DNA of 64,000 nt from Bog-756 sp963828385 (GTDB lineage Bacteria > Actinomycetota > Acidimicrobiia > Acidimicrobiales > RAAP-2). The stretch is from assembly GCA_963828385.1 (NCBI GenBank), contig CAWHEF010000002.1, positions 2,418,001 to 2,482,000 on the forward strand, written 5' to 3'. The notes below the pieces were generated by a model, which was not told where the DNA came from, did no database searches, and saw only the letters and a list, made by a program, of their open reading frames with translations. Shown here piece after piece: positions 1 to 8,898 of this stretch; position 1 is the first letter of the stretch, and each line of letters opens with the position of its first letter. The position numbers and the translations under genes are program-made.

Positions 1-299
1 GGCCCGAACACGTCGAGCGTGCTCCCCGGGTCGTGCATCGGGCCGAAGAACGGGAGGCCGAGGACGTGGTCGTAGTGAAGGTGCGAAAGGAGGGCGTTGG
101 CCCGCAACGGCGCAGGACCACCCGGTCCGCCGTTCCGCAGGTCCACGCCGAGGGCGCGGATTCCGGTTCCCATGTCGAGGATGAGCGGCGGTTCCCCCGC
201 CACGTCCACGAGGACGCAGGAGGTGTTCCCGCCGTACCGGCGGTACTGGTCGGAGGAGCACGGACACGAGCCCCGCACCCCGTAGTAGGTGATCCTCAC
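1..299 (-). CDS. MBL-fold metallo-hydrolase, partial
   Basis: This is the N-terminal 99 residues of a metallo-beta-lactamase-fold hydrolase; the rest lies beyond the left edge. Read from a GTG at 299 it begins VRITYYGVRGSCP, then YGGNTSCV near residue 22 and the metal-binding motif HLHYDH at residues 73-78. The GVRGS..YGGNTSCV opening is usual for the PhnP/RNase Z-like subgroup that cleaves phosphodiesters, but the substrate cannot be read from this part. No clear ribosome site precedes the GTG, so the start could lie further upstream. Confidence 0.75.
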   Translation of the reverse strand, partial: MRITYYGVRGSCPCSSDQYRRYGGNTSCVLVDVAGEPPLILDMGTGIRALGVDLRNGGPGGPAPLRANALLSHLHYDHVLGLPFFGPMHDPGSTLDVFG

Positions 300-435
300 C
301 GCAGAGCAGGCTAGCCAGATGGGGATCGTGTGGCCGCATCCCGACCAGCTCGAGGAGGGTCCGGACACCCACACCGCCGGCGAGGGTGGAGGCGTGCCCG
401 GGACGATCGGCGAGACGGCGAGCTACCCTCCCGTC

Positions 436-1314
436 ATGGCTGAGGGCCGGACCACCGCCAACGGGATCGACGTTCGCCTATCTGGAGCAAGGCCCGAGAC
501 ACGGACCACTGGCGCTGTGCCTCCACGGGTTCCCCGACACCGCCCACACCTGGCGCCATCTCCTTCCCCGACTGGCCGGGGCCGGCTACCACGCCGTGGC
601 CCCCTTCCTGCGCGGCTACGCGCCCACCGTCGGTGCCGGCCGACGGCGCCTACGACACCGGCACCCTGGCCCTCGACGCCTGCGCGCTCCACGAGGCGCT
701 CGGGTGGCGACGGCGACGCGGTGCTCGTCGGGCCACGACTGGGGCGCCCTCGCCGCCTACACAGCTGCTGCATACCAGCCCGAGCGGTGGCGACGGGTGG
801 TGGCGGCCGCCGTCGCCCCCACCGGCGTTCCATGGGCGACTCGTTCTTCTCCTACGACCAGCTGCGCCGGAGCTGGTACATCTTCTTCTTCCAGACCCCC
901 CTGGCCGAGCACGCCGTCTGGCGCGACGACTCTCGCTTCATCGACCGACTGTGGTCGGACTGGTCGCCCGGGTTCGACTTCGGCTTCGACGTCGCCATGG
1001 TGAAGGAGGCCCTGGCCACGCCGGAGCGCCTGACCGCCGCCATCGGCTACTACCGGGCCACGTTCGCCGGGCCGCCGTCCAGGCCCGAGGCGGCCGCCGC
1101 TCAGGACGCCGGGTCCTCGGGCAATCCCCAGCCGACGCTCTATCTCCACGGGAGGACGACGGATGCATGGGCATCGAAACCGTCGGTCCGGTCACCGACG
1201 TCCTCGCCTGCGGACTCCGAGATTCGGTGGTCATGGACGGACGCCGGCCACTTCCTCCATGTCGAGCGGCCGGCCGCCTTCAACGGGCGGGTCCTCCGCT
1301 TCGTGGCCGGATGA
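436..1314 (+). CDS. Epoxide hydrolase-type alpha/beta hydrolase (frameshifted)
   Basis: The coding region runs from ATG 436 (MAEGRTTANGID) to TGA 1314 but moves between frames at about 477, 632, 705, 735, 830, 1160 and 1215. Joined together it gives an alpha/beta hydrolase with HGFPDTAHTWR (oxyanion region), GHDWGA (the Asp nucleophile motif of epoxide hydrolases and haloalkane dehalogenases) and a C-terminal DAGHFLHVE carrying the catalytic His. The length, about 290 residues, is normal. No stops interrupt the joined reading, so consensus indels are more likely than gene death. Epoxide hydrolase is the best call; a dehalogenase is the alternative. Confidence 0.7.
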   Translation: MAEGRTTANGIDVRLSGARPETRTTGAVPPRVPRHRPHLAPSPSPTGRGRLPRRGPLPARLRAHRRCRPTAPTTPAPWPSTPARSTRRSGGDGDAVLVGPRLGRPRRLHSCCIPARAVATGGGGRRRPHRRSMGDSFFSYDQLRRSWYIFFFQTPLAEHAVWRDDSRFIDRLWSDWSPGFDFGFDVAMVKEALATPERLTAAIGYYRATFAGPPSRPEAAAAQDAGSSGNPQPTLYLHGRTTDAWASKPSVRSPTSSPADSEIRWSWTDAGHFLHVERPAAFNGRVLRFVAG

Positions 1315-1403
1315 TCCGGGCCGACCGCGAGCCTCGGGTGGGGCGTCCGGTGAAGCGCGGGGCGACGCCCGATGAACGGCGTCCCGCCGGGTGGAGGCGA
1401 TGG

Positions 1404-2617
1404 ATGAGCACGGCACCGGCGGTGGTGGCCGCTCTCCTCGATCACCGCCATGACCGCCGCCTGCTCCTCAGCCCCGTCGGGCGAGCGGCCCGACATCGAC
1501 GAGAGCGCCCCGGACGACAGCCAGCTCGACGACCGGCGCGCCCCCAACGAGCACCACGACGTCGGGCGCCCCGACCGTTCCGACCGGCGGTCACCTGGCT
1601 GTGCCGGCCCGGAGTCATCGACGACCCCTGCACGTCGAACCTCGGCCACGATCGTGCCGGCCAACGGGCGCCGACAAGGTCGTGACCACCGCTCCGGCGG
1701 TCAGCCGCAAGATCGACTGCTTCTACGTGTACCCCACGGTCAGCACCCAGCCCACGGCCAACTCGACTCTGTCCGTCGACCCCGAGGAGACGGCGGTGGC
1801 GGTGGCCCAGGCATCACGATTCTCCCAGGTGTGCAACGTGTACGCCCCGATGTACCGCCAGCTCACGCTGGCCGCCATCGCCGGACGGCGCCGGTGCCGA
1901 CGCCATGGACGTGAGCCTCGCCTACGAGGACGTCCTGCCAGGCGTGGCGGTACTACCTGGCCCACTACAACGCCGGACGGGGCGTGGCCTTCATCGGCCA
2001 CTCCCAGGGGGCGGCCATGCTCATCCGGTTGCTCCGCACAGAGGTCGATCCGAGCCCCGAGCTCCGGTCGAAACTGGTGTCGGCCATCCTGTTGGGCGGG
2101 AACGTGACCGTCCCGGTGGGCGCCACCGTCGGTGGGACCTTCGCCCACATACCGGCGTGCACCAACGTCACCGTCCCCGGGTGCGTCATCGCCTACTCGA
2201 GCTTCGACCAGGAGCCCCCGGCGAACAGCATGTTCGGCCGGCCGTCCTCCCCGGTCAACCTGTTGAGCGGCCAGGAACCCACCGGGAACCTCGAGACCCT
2301 GTGCACGAACCCCGTGGCCGCGCACGCGGGCAGGAGCAGGGGCACTCGTTCCCTACTTCCCCGCCGGCGAGCTCGGCCGGATGCCCGGGATCCGGACCCC
2401 GTGGGTCGTCTTCCCCGGCCTGTACAAGTCCGCCTGCACCACACGAGACGGCGCCACCTGGCTCCAGGTGACGACGACCGGGCGGTCCGGCGACACGCGA
2501 CCGGTTGTCACCCAGTCGCTCGGTCCGACCTGGGGCCTGCACCTGGTCGACGTCAACATCGCCCTCGGCAATCTGGTGAGCGACCTGCGCCACCAGGCCG
2601 ACCGCTACTCCGGCTGA
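1404..2617 (+). CDS. DUF3089 lipoprotein, alpha/beta-hydrolase fold (frameshifted)
   Basis: The start at ATG 1404 is followed, after one frame change near 1438, by a lipoprotein signal ending LLITAMTAACSS with the lipobox cysteine. The mature part contains WLCRPGVIDDPC, KIDCFYVYPTVS and CNVYAPMYRQ, all typical of DUF3089, and the nucleophile elbow FIGHSQGAAML near the middle. The C-terminal end reads WGLHLVDVNIALGNLV before the stop at 2617. Further frame changes lie near 1670, 1890, 1945 and 2330. Family members are taken to be surface or secreted lipases or esterases; the substrate is unknown. Confidence 0.75.
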
Positions 2618-2655
2618 CCGCCGGCCGCGTTCGGGCAACGGGCTCTCGATCTCCG

Positions 2656-3577
2656 TCAGGGCAGGCGCAGCTCGCCGGTCGGACCCTCCATCACCAGCCC
2701 GTCCGCCACGAGCGAGGCGGCGACCCGTCGCGCCCGATCCGGCGTCATCGGGCCACCCGGCGGCCTCGCCCACCTCGTGGGCCGGCACCGTTCCGGCCCG
2801 TAAGGCGTCGATCAGGCGGCCCCGACCCTGGCGGTCCGAACCGGTGTACGCGCTCTGCGGGGTCGACGTGCCGGCCGAGCCCGTGGCCGGGTCATCCCCC
2901 ACCCGCCCGTCGGCCCGCCACCGGCACTGGGACGAGATCGGGCATTCGGTGCAGCGTGGAGCGCCCCGTACGCACACTCGGGCTCCGAGGTCGAGCAGCG
3001 CCTGTCCGAACGTCCACCCCCGCCCTCGGGCACCATGGCGTCCACCAGGCCCTGGGCCTCGGCGACGGGTGAGCGGCCGTCCGGCCACGGCCCGGGCCAG
3101 CACCCGGCCGGCGTTGGTGTCGACCACGCCGACGTCGGCGTCGAAGGCGAAGGCCAGCACGGCCCGTGCCGTGTAGTCCCCCACGCCGGGAAGGGCCAGC
3201 AGCTCTCCGAGCGTCGGACGGCACTGCCCCCGTGCCGCTCCACCATGAGCCGAGGCGGCGCCGTGGAGGTTCTGCGCCCGGCGGTTGTAGCCGAGCCCCT
3301 GCCAGAGCCGCAGCACGTCGGCCAGGGGGGCGGCGGCGCACGCCGCCGGGGTCGGGAACTCGTCGAGGAACCGGAGGTAGGCCGGCACCACCCGGGACAG
3401 CTGGGTCTGCTGGGCCATGACCTCGCTCGACCAGGACTGCCCACGGGTCGCGGGTCGAGCGCCATGGCAGCTCGGGGCGCAGAGACCCGTTCCCGCCGGC
3501 GGTGCCCCATGCCTCGATGGCCCGGCCCACCGATCTGGACCTCGACCAAGTCGCGACGCGTCGACGTCAGCGGGCAC
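2656..3577 (-). CDS. mutY: A/G-specific adenine DNA glycosylase MutY (frameshifted)
   Basis: This base-excision repair enzyme removes adenine mispaired with 8-oxoguanine or guanine. The joined reading contains LPWRSTRDPWAVLVSEVM, QQTQLSRVVPAYL, the helix-hairpin-helix LPGVGDYTARAVLAF with VVDTNAGRVLAR behind it, and the 4Fe-4S cluster ligands in the C-x6-C-x2-C-x5-C spacing (CVRGAPRCTECPISSQC). It ends GPTGELRLP at TGA 2656-2658. Frame changes occur near 3440, 3230 and 3060. The C-terminal MutT-like domain of longer MutY proteins is absent, as in many actinobacterial forms. The exact start near 3577 is uncertain. Confidence 0.85.
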
Positions 3578-3611
3578 GAGCGACGGCGTCCACCATGCGA
3601 CCGGGTGCGGG

Positions 3612-4125
3612 TCAGTCCCAGACGTCGTCCCCGTAGGGACGTCGCCGGACGGGAGCGGACTCCCGCTTCCACACCATCACCTTGCGACGGAAGAAGCAGA
3701 CCTCGTCGCCTCGCTGGTTGAACGCCTTGGTCTCGACGGTGACCACGCCGCGGTCGTCCCGGGACTTGGACTGCCACCTTCTCGATGACCTTCGTCTCGG
3801 CGTAGATGGTGTCGCCGTGGAACGTCGGCGCCCGGTGGACGAGGGACTCGACCTCGAGGTTGGCGATGGCGGCGCCGCTCACGTCGGGGACGCTCATCCC
3901 GAGGACCAGCGAGTACACCAGGTTGCCGACGACGACGTTCTTTCCCTGCACCGTCTCGTGCTCGGCGAACCAGGCATTGGTGTGGAGCGGATGGTGGTTC
4001 ATGGTGATCATGCAGAAGAGATGGTCGTCGGCCTCGGTGATGGTCTTGCCCGGCCAGTGCCGGTAGACGTCGCCGGGCTCGAAGTCCTCGAAGTACCGGC
4101 CGAACGGGCGGTCGTAGGTGGTCAC
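3612..4125 (-). CDS. MaoC-like hot-dog dehydratase, candidate mesaconyl-CoA hydratase (one frameshift)
   Basis: A protein of about 171 residues of the MaoC hydratase family, starting at GTG 4125 behind GAGGAGGAG. It carries RPFGRYFEDFEPGD at the N-terminus, the hydratase region ITMNHHPLHTN and VVGNLVYSLVLGMS, and ends KVMVWKRE. One break near 3777 separates KVIEKVAV from SRDDRGVVTVETKAF; start-to-stop length is 3n+1, so there is one surplus base. With the long acyl-CoA dehydrogenase at 5404 and the malyl-CoA-lyase-like gene at 7862 it could hydrate mesaconyl-CoA. A leucine-type enoyl-CoA hydratase is the alternative; authentic mesaconyl-CoA hydratases are often longer double hot-dogs. Confidence 0.7.
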
Positions 4126-4193
4126 GACGGCGTGCTCCTCCTCGATTCGGCTTCTCCATTCGACGGAACGAACGGACTGTTCGGCTGTCGCGA

Positions 4194-4616
4194 TCACGGG
4201 GGTCGGGTGGTGAACCCCAGCACCCAGTCGGTCTGGGACTCGCCGTCGATGGCCATGCGCCAGGTGTAGCGGGTCCCCGGAGTGAGGGGCAGCGGCCCGA
4301 GGTTGACGGCCAGGGCCACGTCGATGGGCGAACCCTCGGGAATCCCCGGCGGCCGGCCCACGCGTGAACTCGCCGCGCACCTCGACCGGGTGCTCGCCCT
4401 CCGGGGTCGTCGACCAGCACCGGCCGCCCGTCGGCGTCCTCCAGGAAGAGCTCCCAGTGGTGGGCGGCCTCGGCCTCGTGCCAGCCCACGTCGATCTTCA
4501 GGGCGATGGCCGAGGGCACGGGGTCGGGGCCGGTCATGCGACCACCCGCCGCCGAGCACGTAGAGCTTGCCGTCGGACACCTGGGCGGCGTCGCACAGCA
4601 TCATGGTCACTCGCAC
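4194..4616 (-). CDS. Conserved hypothetical protein (frameshifted)
   Basis: An actinobacterial conserved protein of about 140 residues whose opening MMLCDAAQVSDGKLYVLGGG I recognise as characteristic of an uncharacterised family with a beta-sandwich look. Two frame changes, near 4540 and 4350, separate ALKIDVGWHEAEAAHHWELF from the C-terminal GTRYTWRMAIDGESQTDWVL. The GTG at 4616 is the furthest reasonable start; ATG 4604 is possible. The next gene on the same strand, MaoC, starts 69 bp after this stop. No function can be assigned. Confidence 0.55.
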   Translation of the reverse strand: MRVTMMLCDAAQVSDGKLYVLGGGWSHDRPRPRALGHRPEDRRGLARGRGRPPLGALPGGRRRAAGAGRRPRRASTRSRCAASSRVGRPPGIPEGSPIDVALAVNLGPLPLTPGTRYTWRMAIDGESQTDWVLGFTTRPP

Positions 4617-4694
4617 ACGGGCGAGGTTACCGGCTGCCGGCGCCGCGTGCCGAACGGCCCGTTCGCCGGGCTCGGCCGGTAACCTGAGCCGTCG

Positions 4695-5342
4695 GTGGAG
4701 CTGCGGGGCCTGCGCGACGACGTCTACCGCCGGCCGCTGGCCACCGCCCTCGACCGGCTGGGCATCGGCCCCGGCTGGACGTGCGTCGACGTCGGCGCCG
4801 GGGGCGGCGACGTGTCGGTGGCCCTGGCCGAGATCGTGGGGCGGGCGGGACGGGTCTACGCCGTCGACAGCGATCCGCTGGCCCGCGACGAGGTGGCCGA
4901 GGCGGCCGCGGCCCACAGCCAGGTGCTGGCCATCACCCAGGCCGGCGAGGACCTGCGCCTGCCCGAGCCGGTCGACCTGGCCTTCTGCCGCTTCCTCCTG
5001 CTCCACGTCGTCGACCCGGCGTGGTGCTCGGCCCGCATGGCCGCGGCCGTCCGCCCCGGCGGGTGGGTCGTGGCCCAGGAGCCGATCACCTCCGCCGGGC
5101 GGATCGCCGGCGAGCCGCTGTCGATGCCCGCCGCCCGCCACCCCGACATCGGGGCCCTGCTGCCCGTCGCTGGTCCGCGACGCCGGGCTCGTGACGTCGA
5201 CGCGCTGGGCCGAGGCGCCGGCCGGAGCCGGGCCCGGGCCGGTGGCCGACTACCTGAAGCTGCTCACCGAGGTGGACCCGGGCGACGACCCGGTCGTCCT
5301 GCCTCCGCTGGTCACCGTGGTCGCCCAGACGCGACAGGCTGA
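4695..5342 (+). CDS. Class I SAM-dependent methyltransferase (frameshifted)
   Basis: A Rossmann-fold methyltransferase of about 215 residues from GTG 4695. Motif I is CVDVGAGGGDVSVALA near residue 34, followed by the acidic loop VYAVDSDPLA and a post-I segment GEDLRLPEPVDLAFCRFLLLH. One frame change near 5165 leads to LVRDAGLVTSTRW and LPPLVTVVAQTR. After that change the frame stays open into the next gene, so the real stop is probably the TGA at 5340-5342, reached with a second small correction. The substrate is unknown. Confidence 0.65.
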   Translation: MELRGLRDDVYRRPLATALDRLGIGPGWTCVDVGAGGGDVSVALAEIVGRAGRVYAVDSDPLARDEVAEAAAAHSQVLAITQAGEDLRLPEPVDLAFCRFLLLHVVDPAWCSARMAAAVRPGGWVVAQEPITSAGRIAGEPLSMPAARHPDIGALLPVAGPRRRARDVDALGRGAGRSRARAGGRLPEAAHRGGPGRRPGRPASAGHRGRPDATG

Positions 5343-5403
5343 AGGCGGTCGGGCCTCGGACCGGGCGCCGGGTGGCCACGAGGCCGCCCGGTACCATTGC
5401 CGG

Positions 5404-7021
5404 GTGGCCGGCCACGACCTCCCCTCCCCCGACCTCGACGCCGCCGCAGCGGCGCTGTCTGTCGGGAAGCGGGCGGTGGCATCGGCCACGATCGCTCTCA
5501 CCGCCGCCGGAGGACCCGACACCGCCCAGGTCCTGGCCTACGACCTGGCCCACGCCGCCGCCGGCGTCCGGACGGCCGAAGCCGTCCTGTCCTACGGAGC
5601 TCGCGGGGAGACCGAGGCCAGGATCGCCTGCGCCTTCGCTGCCGACGCCATGGCCGACCTGGCGGCGCGGACGGCCGGACGGAGCGGCGAATGGGGCATC
5701 GCTTCTGACTGGATGGCGCCGGCAGAGCCGTTCGTCGCCGCCTTCCGGCGACCGGACTTCCTGGCCTCCCTGGCCGACCAACCCGGTGACCGCCATCTCG
5801 ACCCCGACTTCGAGCTGGTGCGGGAGACGTTCCACCGCTTCGCCGAGGAGCAGATCCGGCCCCGGGCCGAGCACATCCACCGGGCCAACACCGACATCCC
5901 CGAGGAGATCATCTCGGGCATGGCCGAGATGGGCGGGTTCGGCATGTCCGTCCCCGAGGAGTACGGCGGGTTCGCCACCGGCGGCGAGGCCGACTACCTG
6001 GGCATGGTGGTGGCCACCGAGGAGCTGTCGTGGGGCTCGCTCGGGGCCGGGGGCTCGCTCATCACCCGGCCGGAGATCCTGACCCGGGCCCTCGTCCACG
6101 GCGGCACCGAGGAGCAGAAGCGAGCACTGGCTGCCCAAGCTGGCCTCAGCCGAGGTGATGGGGGCGGTGGCGGTGACCGAGCCCGACTTCGGCTCCGACG
6201 TCGCCGGCGTCGTCACGCAGCGCCACCCCGACCGCAGGGGGCTGGCTGATCAACGGGGTGAAGACGTGGTGCACCTTCGCCGCCCGGGCCGACGTGCTCA
6301 TGCTGCTGGCCCGGACCGATCCCGACCGGTCGAAGGCCCACCGCGGGCTGTCGCTGTTCATCGTGGAGAAGCCGCGGGCCGACGGGCACGGCTTCGCGTT
6401 CACCCAGGAGGCCGGCGCCGGACGGTCGACCAGACGACAGCACCGGCCGGATGGAGGGGCGGGCCATCGACACCCTCGGCTACCGGGGCATGCACTCCTA
6501 CGAGGTGGCGTTCGAGAGCTGGTTCGTGCCCGTCACGCAATCTGGTCGGCGAGGAATCCGGCGTCGGCAAGGGCTTCTACCTGCAGATGCAGGGTTTCGA
6601 GAACGGGCGCCTGCAGACGGCGGCCCGGGCTATCGGGGTCATGCAGGCGGCCTACGAGGCCGCCCTCGACTACGCCGAGAACCGAGCCGTCTTCGGCTCG
6701 CCGATCATCGACTACCAGCTGACGCGGGCCAAGCTGGCCCGGATGGCCGTGCTCATCCAGGCCGCCCGGCAGTTCACCTACGAGGTGGCCCGGCTGATGG
6801 CCAAGGGCGAGGGCGCGCTCGAGGCCTCCATGGTCAAGGCCTACGTGTGCCGGGCTGCCGAGTGGGTGACGAGGGAGGCGCTCCAGATCCACGGAGGGAT
6901 GGGGTACGCAGAGGAGTTCCCGGTGAGCCGGTACTTCGTCGACGCCCGGGTGCTGTCCATCTTCGAAGGAGCCGACGAGACCCTGGCGTTGAAGGTGATC
7001 GCCCGGCGGCTGGCCGGCTGA
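5404..7021 (+). CDS. Long acyl-CoA dehydrogenase, candidate methylsuccinyl-CoA dehydrogenase (frameshifted)
   Basis: A flavoprotein of about 539 residues starting at GTG 5404. The first 130 residues (alanine-rich helices, VGKRAVASATIALTA) precede the standard acyl-CoA dehydrogenase fold, which begins at DPDFELVRETFHRFAEEQI and contains VTEPDFGSDVAG, NGRLQTAARAIGVMQAAYE, QIHGGMGYAEEFPVSRYF and IFEGADETLALKVIARRL. Four frame changes lie near 6125, 6235, 6420 and 6540, and the length is 3n+1, consistent with four surplus bases. An N-terminal extension of this size is a known feature of methylsuccinyl-CoA dehydrogenase. The neighbours fit that assignment, but substrate specificity is inferred. 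Confidence 0.75.
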
Positions 7022-7075
7022 ACGCATGCCGTAGCGGAACCGACCCGGCTGGCCGTTCCCGGTTACCGTGTCCTC

Positions 7076-7828
7076 GTGCAGTACGAGACCTCCGTCCGGG
7101 CCGTCGGGCTCGAAGGCGAGCTGATGACCGTTGCGCTCGGAACCGGGTCGGCCGACGACGCTATCCCGACATGCCCGGGTTGGACCGTGTACGACCTCGC
7201 CGTCCACGTCGGAGAGTTCTGCGGGTTCTGGGCACATGTCCTGTGCGAGGCGACGGGGCGCCCAAAGCCTCCCTTCGCCACCCCCTCGCGCGACGAGCAC
7301 GTCGTGGCCTGGCTCGACGAGGCCATCGTCCTCCTCGTGGCCGAGCTCGACGCCACCCCGCCCGAGACCCCGACGTGGACGTGGTTCGAAGCCGACCGAT
7401 CGGCGGCGTTCGTTGCGCGCCGGTGCGCCAACGAGCTCGCCGTGCACCGCTACGACGCCCAGGTGGCGCTGGCCGAGCCGGTTCCCGTTCCCGTCGAGCT
7501 GGCCTCCGACGGCATCGACGAGGTACTCGATGTCCTCGTCAACCTCCGCCCCCGTTCCGGCTTCGCTCAGGGTCAGGAGATGGTCCTGCGCTCCGCCGAC
7601 ACCGGGCTCGAATGGACCGTCCGCCTGTTGCCGGACGGGATCACGGTCGACCGGGGCTCCGAGGCCGAGGGCGCTCCGGAAGACAGCGACGAGGAGCACA
7701 ACCTCGTGATCACGGGGTCCTCGTCGGACCTGGAGCTCACCATGTACGGCAGACCCACCCTCGACGTGGTCGACCTCCAGGGCGACGCCTCGGTGCTGAA
7801 CCAGTGGTACAGCGAGTTCCGCTTCTGA
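7076..7828 (+). CDS. Maleylpyruvate isomerase family, mycothiol-dependent fold
   Basis: An intact 250-residue protein with the N-terminal DinB-like four-helix bundle of mycothiol-dependent maleylpyruvate isomerases (TCPGWTVYDLAVHVGEF near residue 31, ANELAVHRYDAQ near 120) and the family's C-terminal domain ending LDVVDLQGDASVL. The usual metal-binding histidines are visible in LAVHVG and AVHRYDA. Family members are thiol-dependent transferases or isomerases of largely unknown substrate. The TGA at 7826-7828 is the first triplet of a 21-bp tandem repeat that continues towards the convergent lyase gene. Confidence 0.8.
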   Translation: MQYETSVRAVGLEGELMTVALGTGSADDAIPTCPGWTVYDLAVHVGEFCGFWAHVLCEATGRPKPPFATPSRDEHVVAWLDEAIVLLVAELDATPPETPTWTWFEADRSAAFVARRCANELAVHRYDAQVALAEPVPVPVELASDGIDEVLDVLVNLRPRSGFAQGQEMVLRSADTGLEWTVRLLPDGITVDRGSEAEGAPEDSDEEHNLVITGSSSDLELTMYGRPTLDVVDLQGDASVLNQWYSEFRF

Positions 7829-7867
7829 CGGCGGGCCTGTTCAGGTTGACGGCGGGCCTGTTCAGGC
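7826..7867. repeat. 21-bp tandem repeat, two copies, spanning two convergent stops
   Basis: Two adjacent copies of TGACGGCGGGCCTGTTCAGG plus one variable base occupy 7826-7846 and 7847-7867. The first copy supplies the stop codon of the isomerase-family gene on the plus strand, and the second contains the stop of the lyase gene on the minus strand at 7862-7864. It looks like a slippage duplication in the shared 3' space. Confidence 0.9.
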
Positions 7868-8800
7868 TTGGGAGCGGGTGAGGCCGGCCCGCTCGCCACG
7901 GACGACGAACTTGTTCGCCATCTTGCGCGATGCCTCGTCGATCATCTCGTCGCCGAACATCACCGCCCCGGTCCGTTCCTCCTCGGTGGCCTTCCGGTAG
8001 GCATCGAGGATGTCCCACGCCCGGTCGAACTGCTCCTGGGTCGGCGAGTAGACCTCGTTGAGCACTCCGACCTGATCGGGCGTCAGTGCCCACTTCCCGT
8101 CGTAGCCGAGGATCCGGGTCCGTTGGGCGAATTCGGCGAGGCTGTCGAGCTCCCGGATCTTGAGGAACGGTCCGTCGATGACCTGGAGCCCGTTGGCCCG
8201 CCCGGCCATGAGGATCTTGGAGAACACGTAGTTGAAATGGTCCCCGGGGTACTCGGGGATTGCCACCCCTCCGGTGAGCACCGGCATCTCCATCGACGCA
8301 GCGAAGTCGGCCGGCCCGAAGATGATCGTCTCGAGCCTCGGTGACGCAGCGCAGATCTCCTCGACGTTGATGAGGCCGCGGGTGGTCTCGATCTGGGCCT
8401 CGATGCCGACGTGGCCGTGAGGGAGGCCGCAGTGCTGCTCGACCTGATTGAGGAGCAGGTCGAGGGCGATCACCTCGGCGGCCGACTGCACCTTGGGCAG
8501 CATGAGCTCGTCCAGCCGTTCGCCGGCGTTGGACACCACCTCGATCACGTCCCCGTACGTCCACGACGTGTCCCAGGCGTTGATGCGAACGCAGAGCACC
8601 CGGTCGTCCCAGGGCAGGTTCTTGACGGCGTCGGCCACCTTCGCCCTGGCCCCCTCCTTTTCGAGAGGCGCCACCGAGTCCTCCAAGTCGAGGAAGCTCA
8701 TGTCTGCGGGGACGGTCGGTGCCTTGGCCAGGAAGCGCTCGTTCGAGCCCGGAGAGGACATGCACGAGCGGCGAGGGAGGTTGCGGGAGCGTTCGGACAT
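7862..8800 (-). CDS. HpcH/HpaI CoA-ester lyase, malyl-CoA/beta-methylmalyl-CoA lyase type
   Basis: An intact 312-residue TIM-barrel lyase of the CitE/HpcH/HpaI family. It shows the usual order: SSPGSNERFLAKA, DMSFLDLEDSVAPLEK, VLCVRINAWDT, ELMLPKVQSA, EAQIETTRGLINVEEI, IIFGPADFAASM, and the long C-terminal part GKWALTPDQVGVLNEVYSP with a helical lid to residue 312, as in malyl-CoA/beta-methylmalyl-CoA lyases. The Mg ligands are the Glu of QIET and the Asp of GPADF. It probably splits a beta-hydroxyacyl-CoA into glyoxylate or acetyl-CoA and a short acyl-CoA. ATG 8800 was chosen; ATG 8809 is in frame. Confidence 0.8.
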   Translation of the reverse strand: MSERSRNLPRRSCMSSPGSNERFLAKAPTVPADMSFLDLEDSVAPLEKEGARAKVADAVKNLPWDDRVLCVRINAWDTSWTYGDVIEVVSNAGERLDELMLPKVQSAAEVIALDLLLNQVEQHCGLPHGHVGIEAQIETTRGLINVEEICAASPRLETIIFGPADFAASMEMPVLTGGVAIPEYPGDHFNYVFSKILMAGRANGLQVIDGPFLKIRELDSLAEFAQRTRILGYDGKWALTPDQVGVLNEVYSPTQEQFDRAWDILDAYRKATEEERTGAVMFGDEMIDEASRKMANKFVVRGERAGLTRSQA

Positions 8801-8898
8801 GCCCTGCATGGTACGGCCGGGGGCGAGGCAGGCCCAAACGGCCCGCTGCCCTCTCCACCGGTGGCTCCGCTTCCCAATCCGCCGGTGGCCCGCTGCTC

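Noticed and set aside
4567..6249. One long open frame joining the methyltransferase to the acyl-CoA dehydrogenase
   Set aside because: The methyltransferase part switches into this frame only after a break, and the dehydrogenase has its own GTG at 5404; a fusion is an artefact of the indels.
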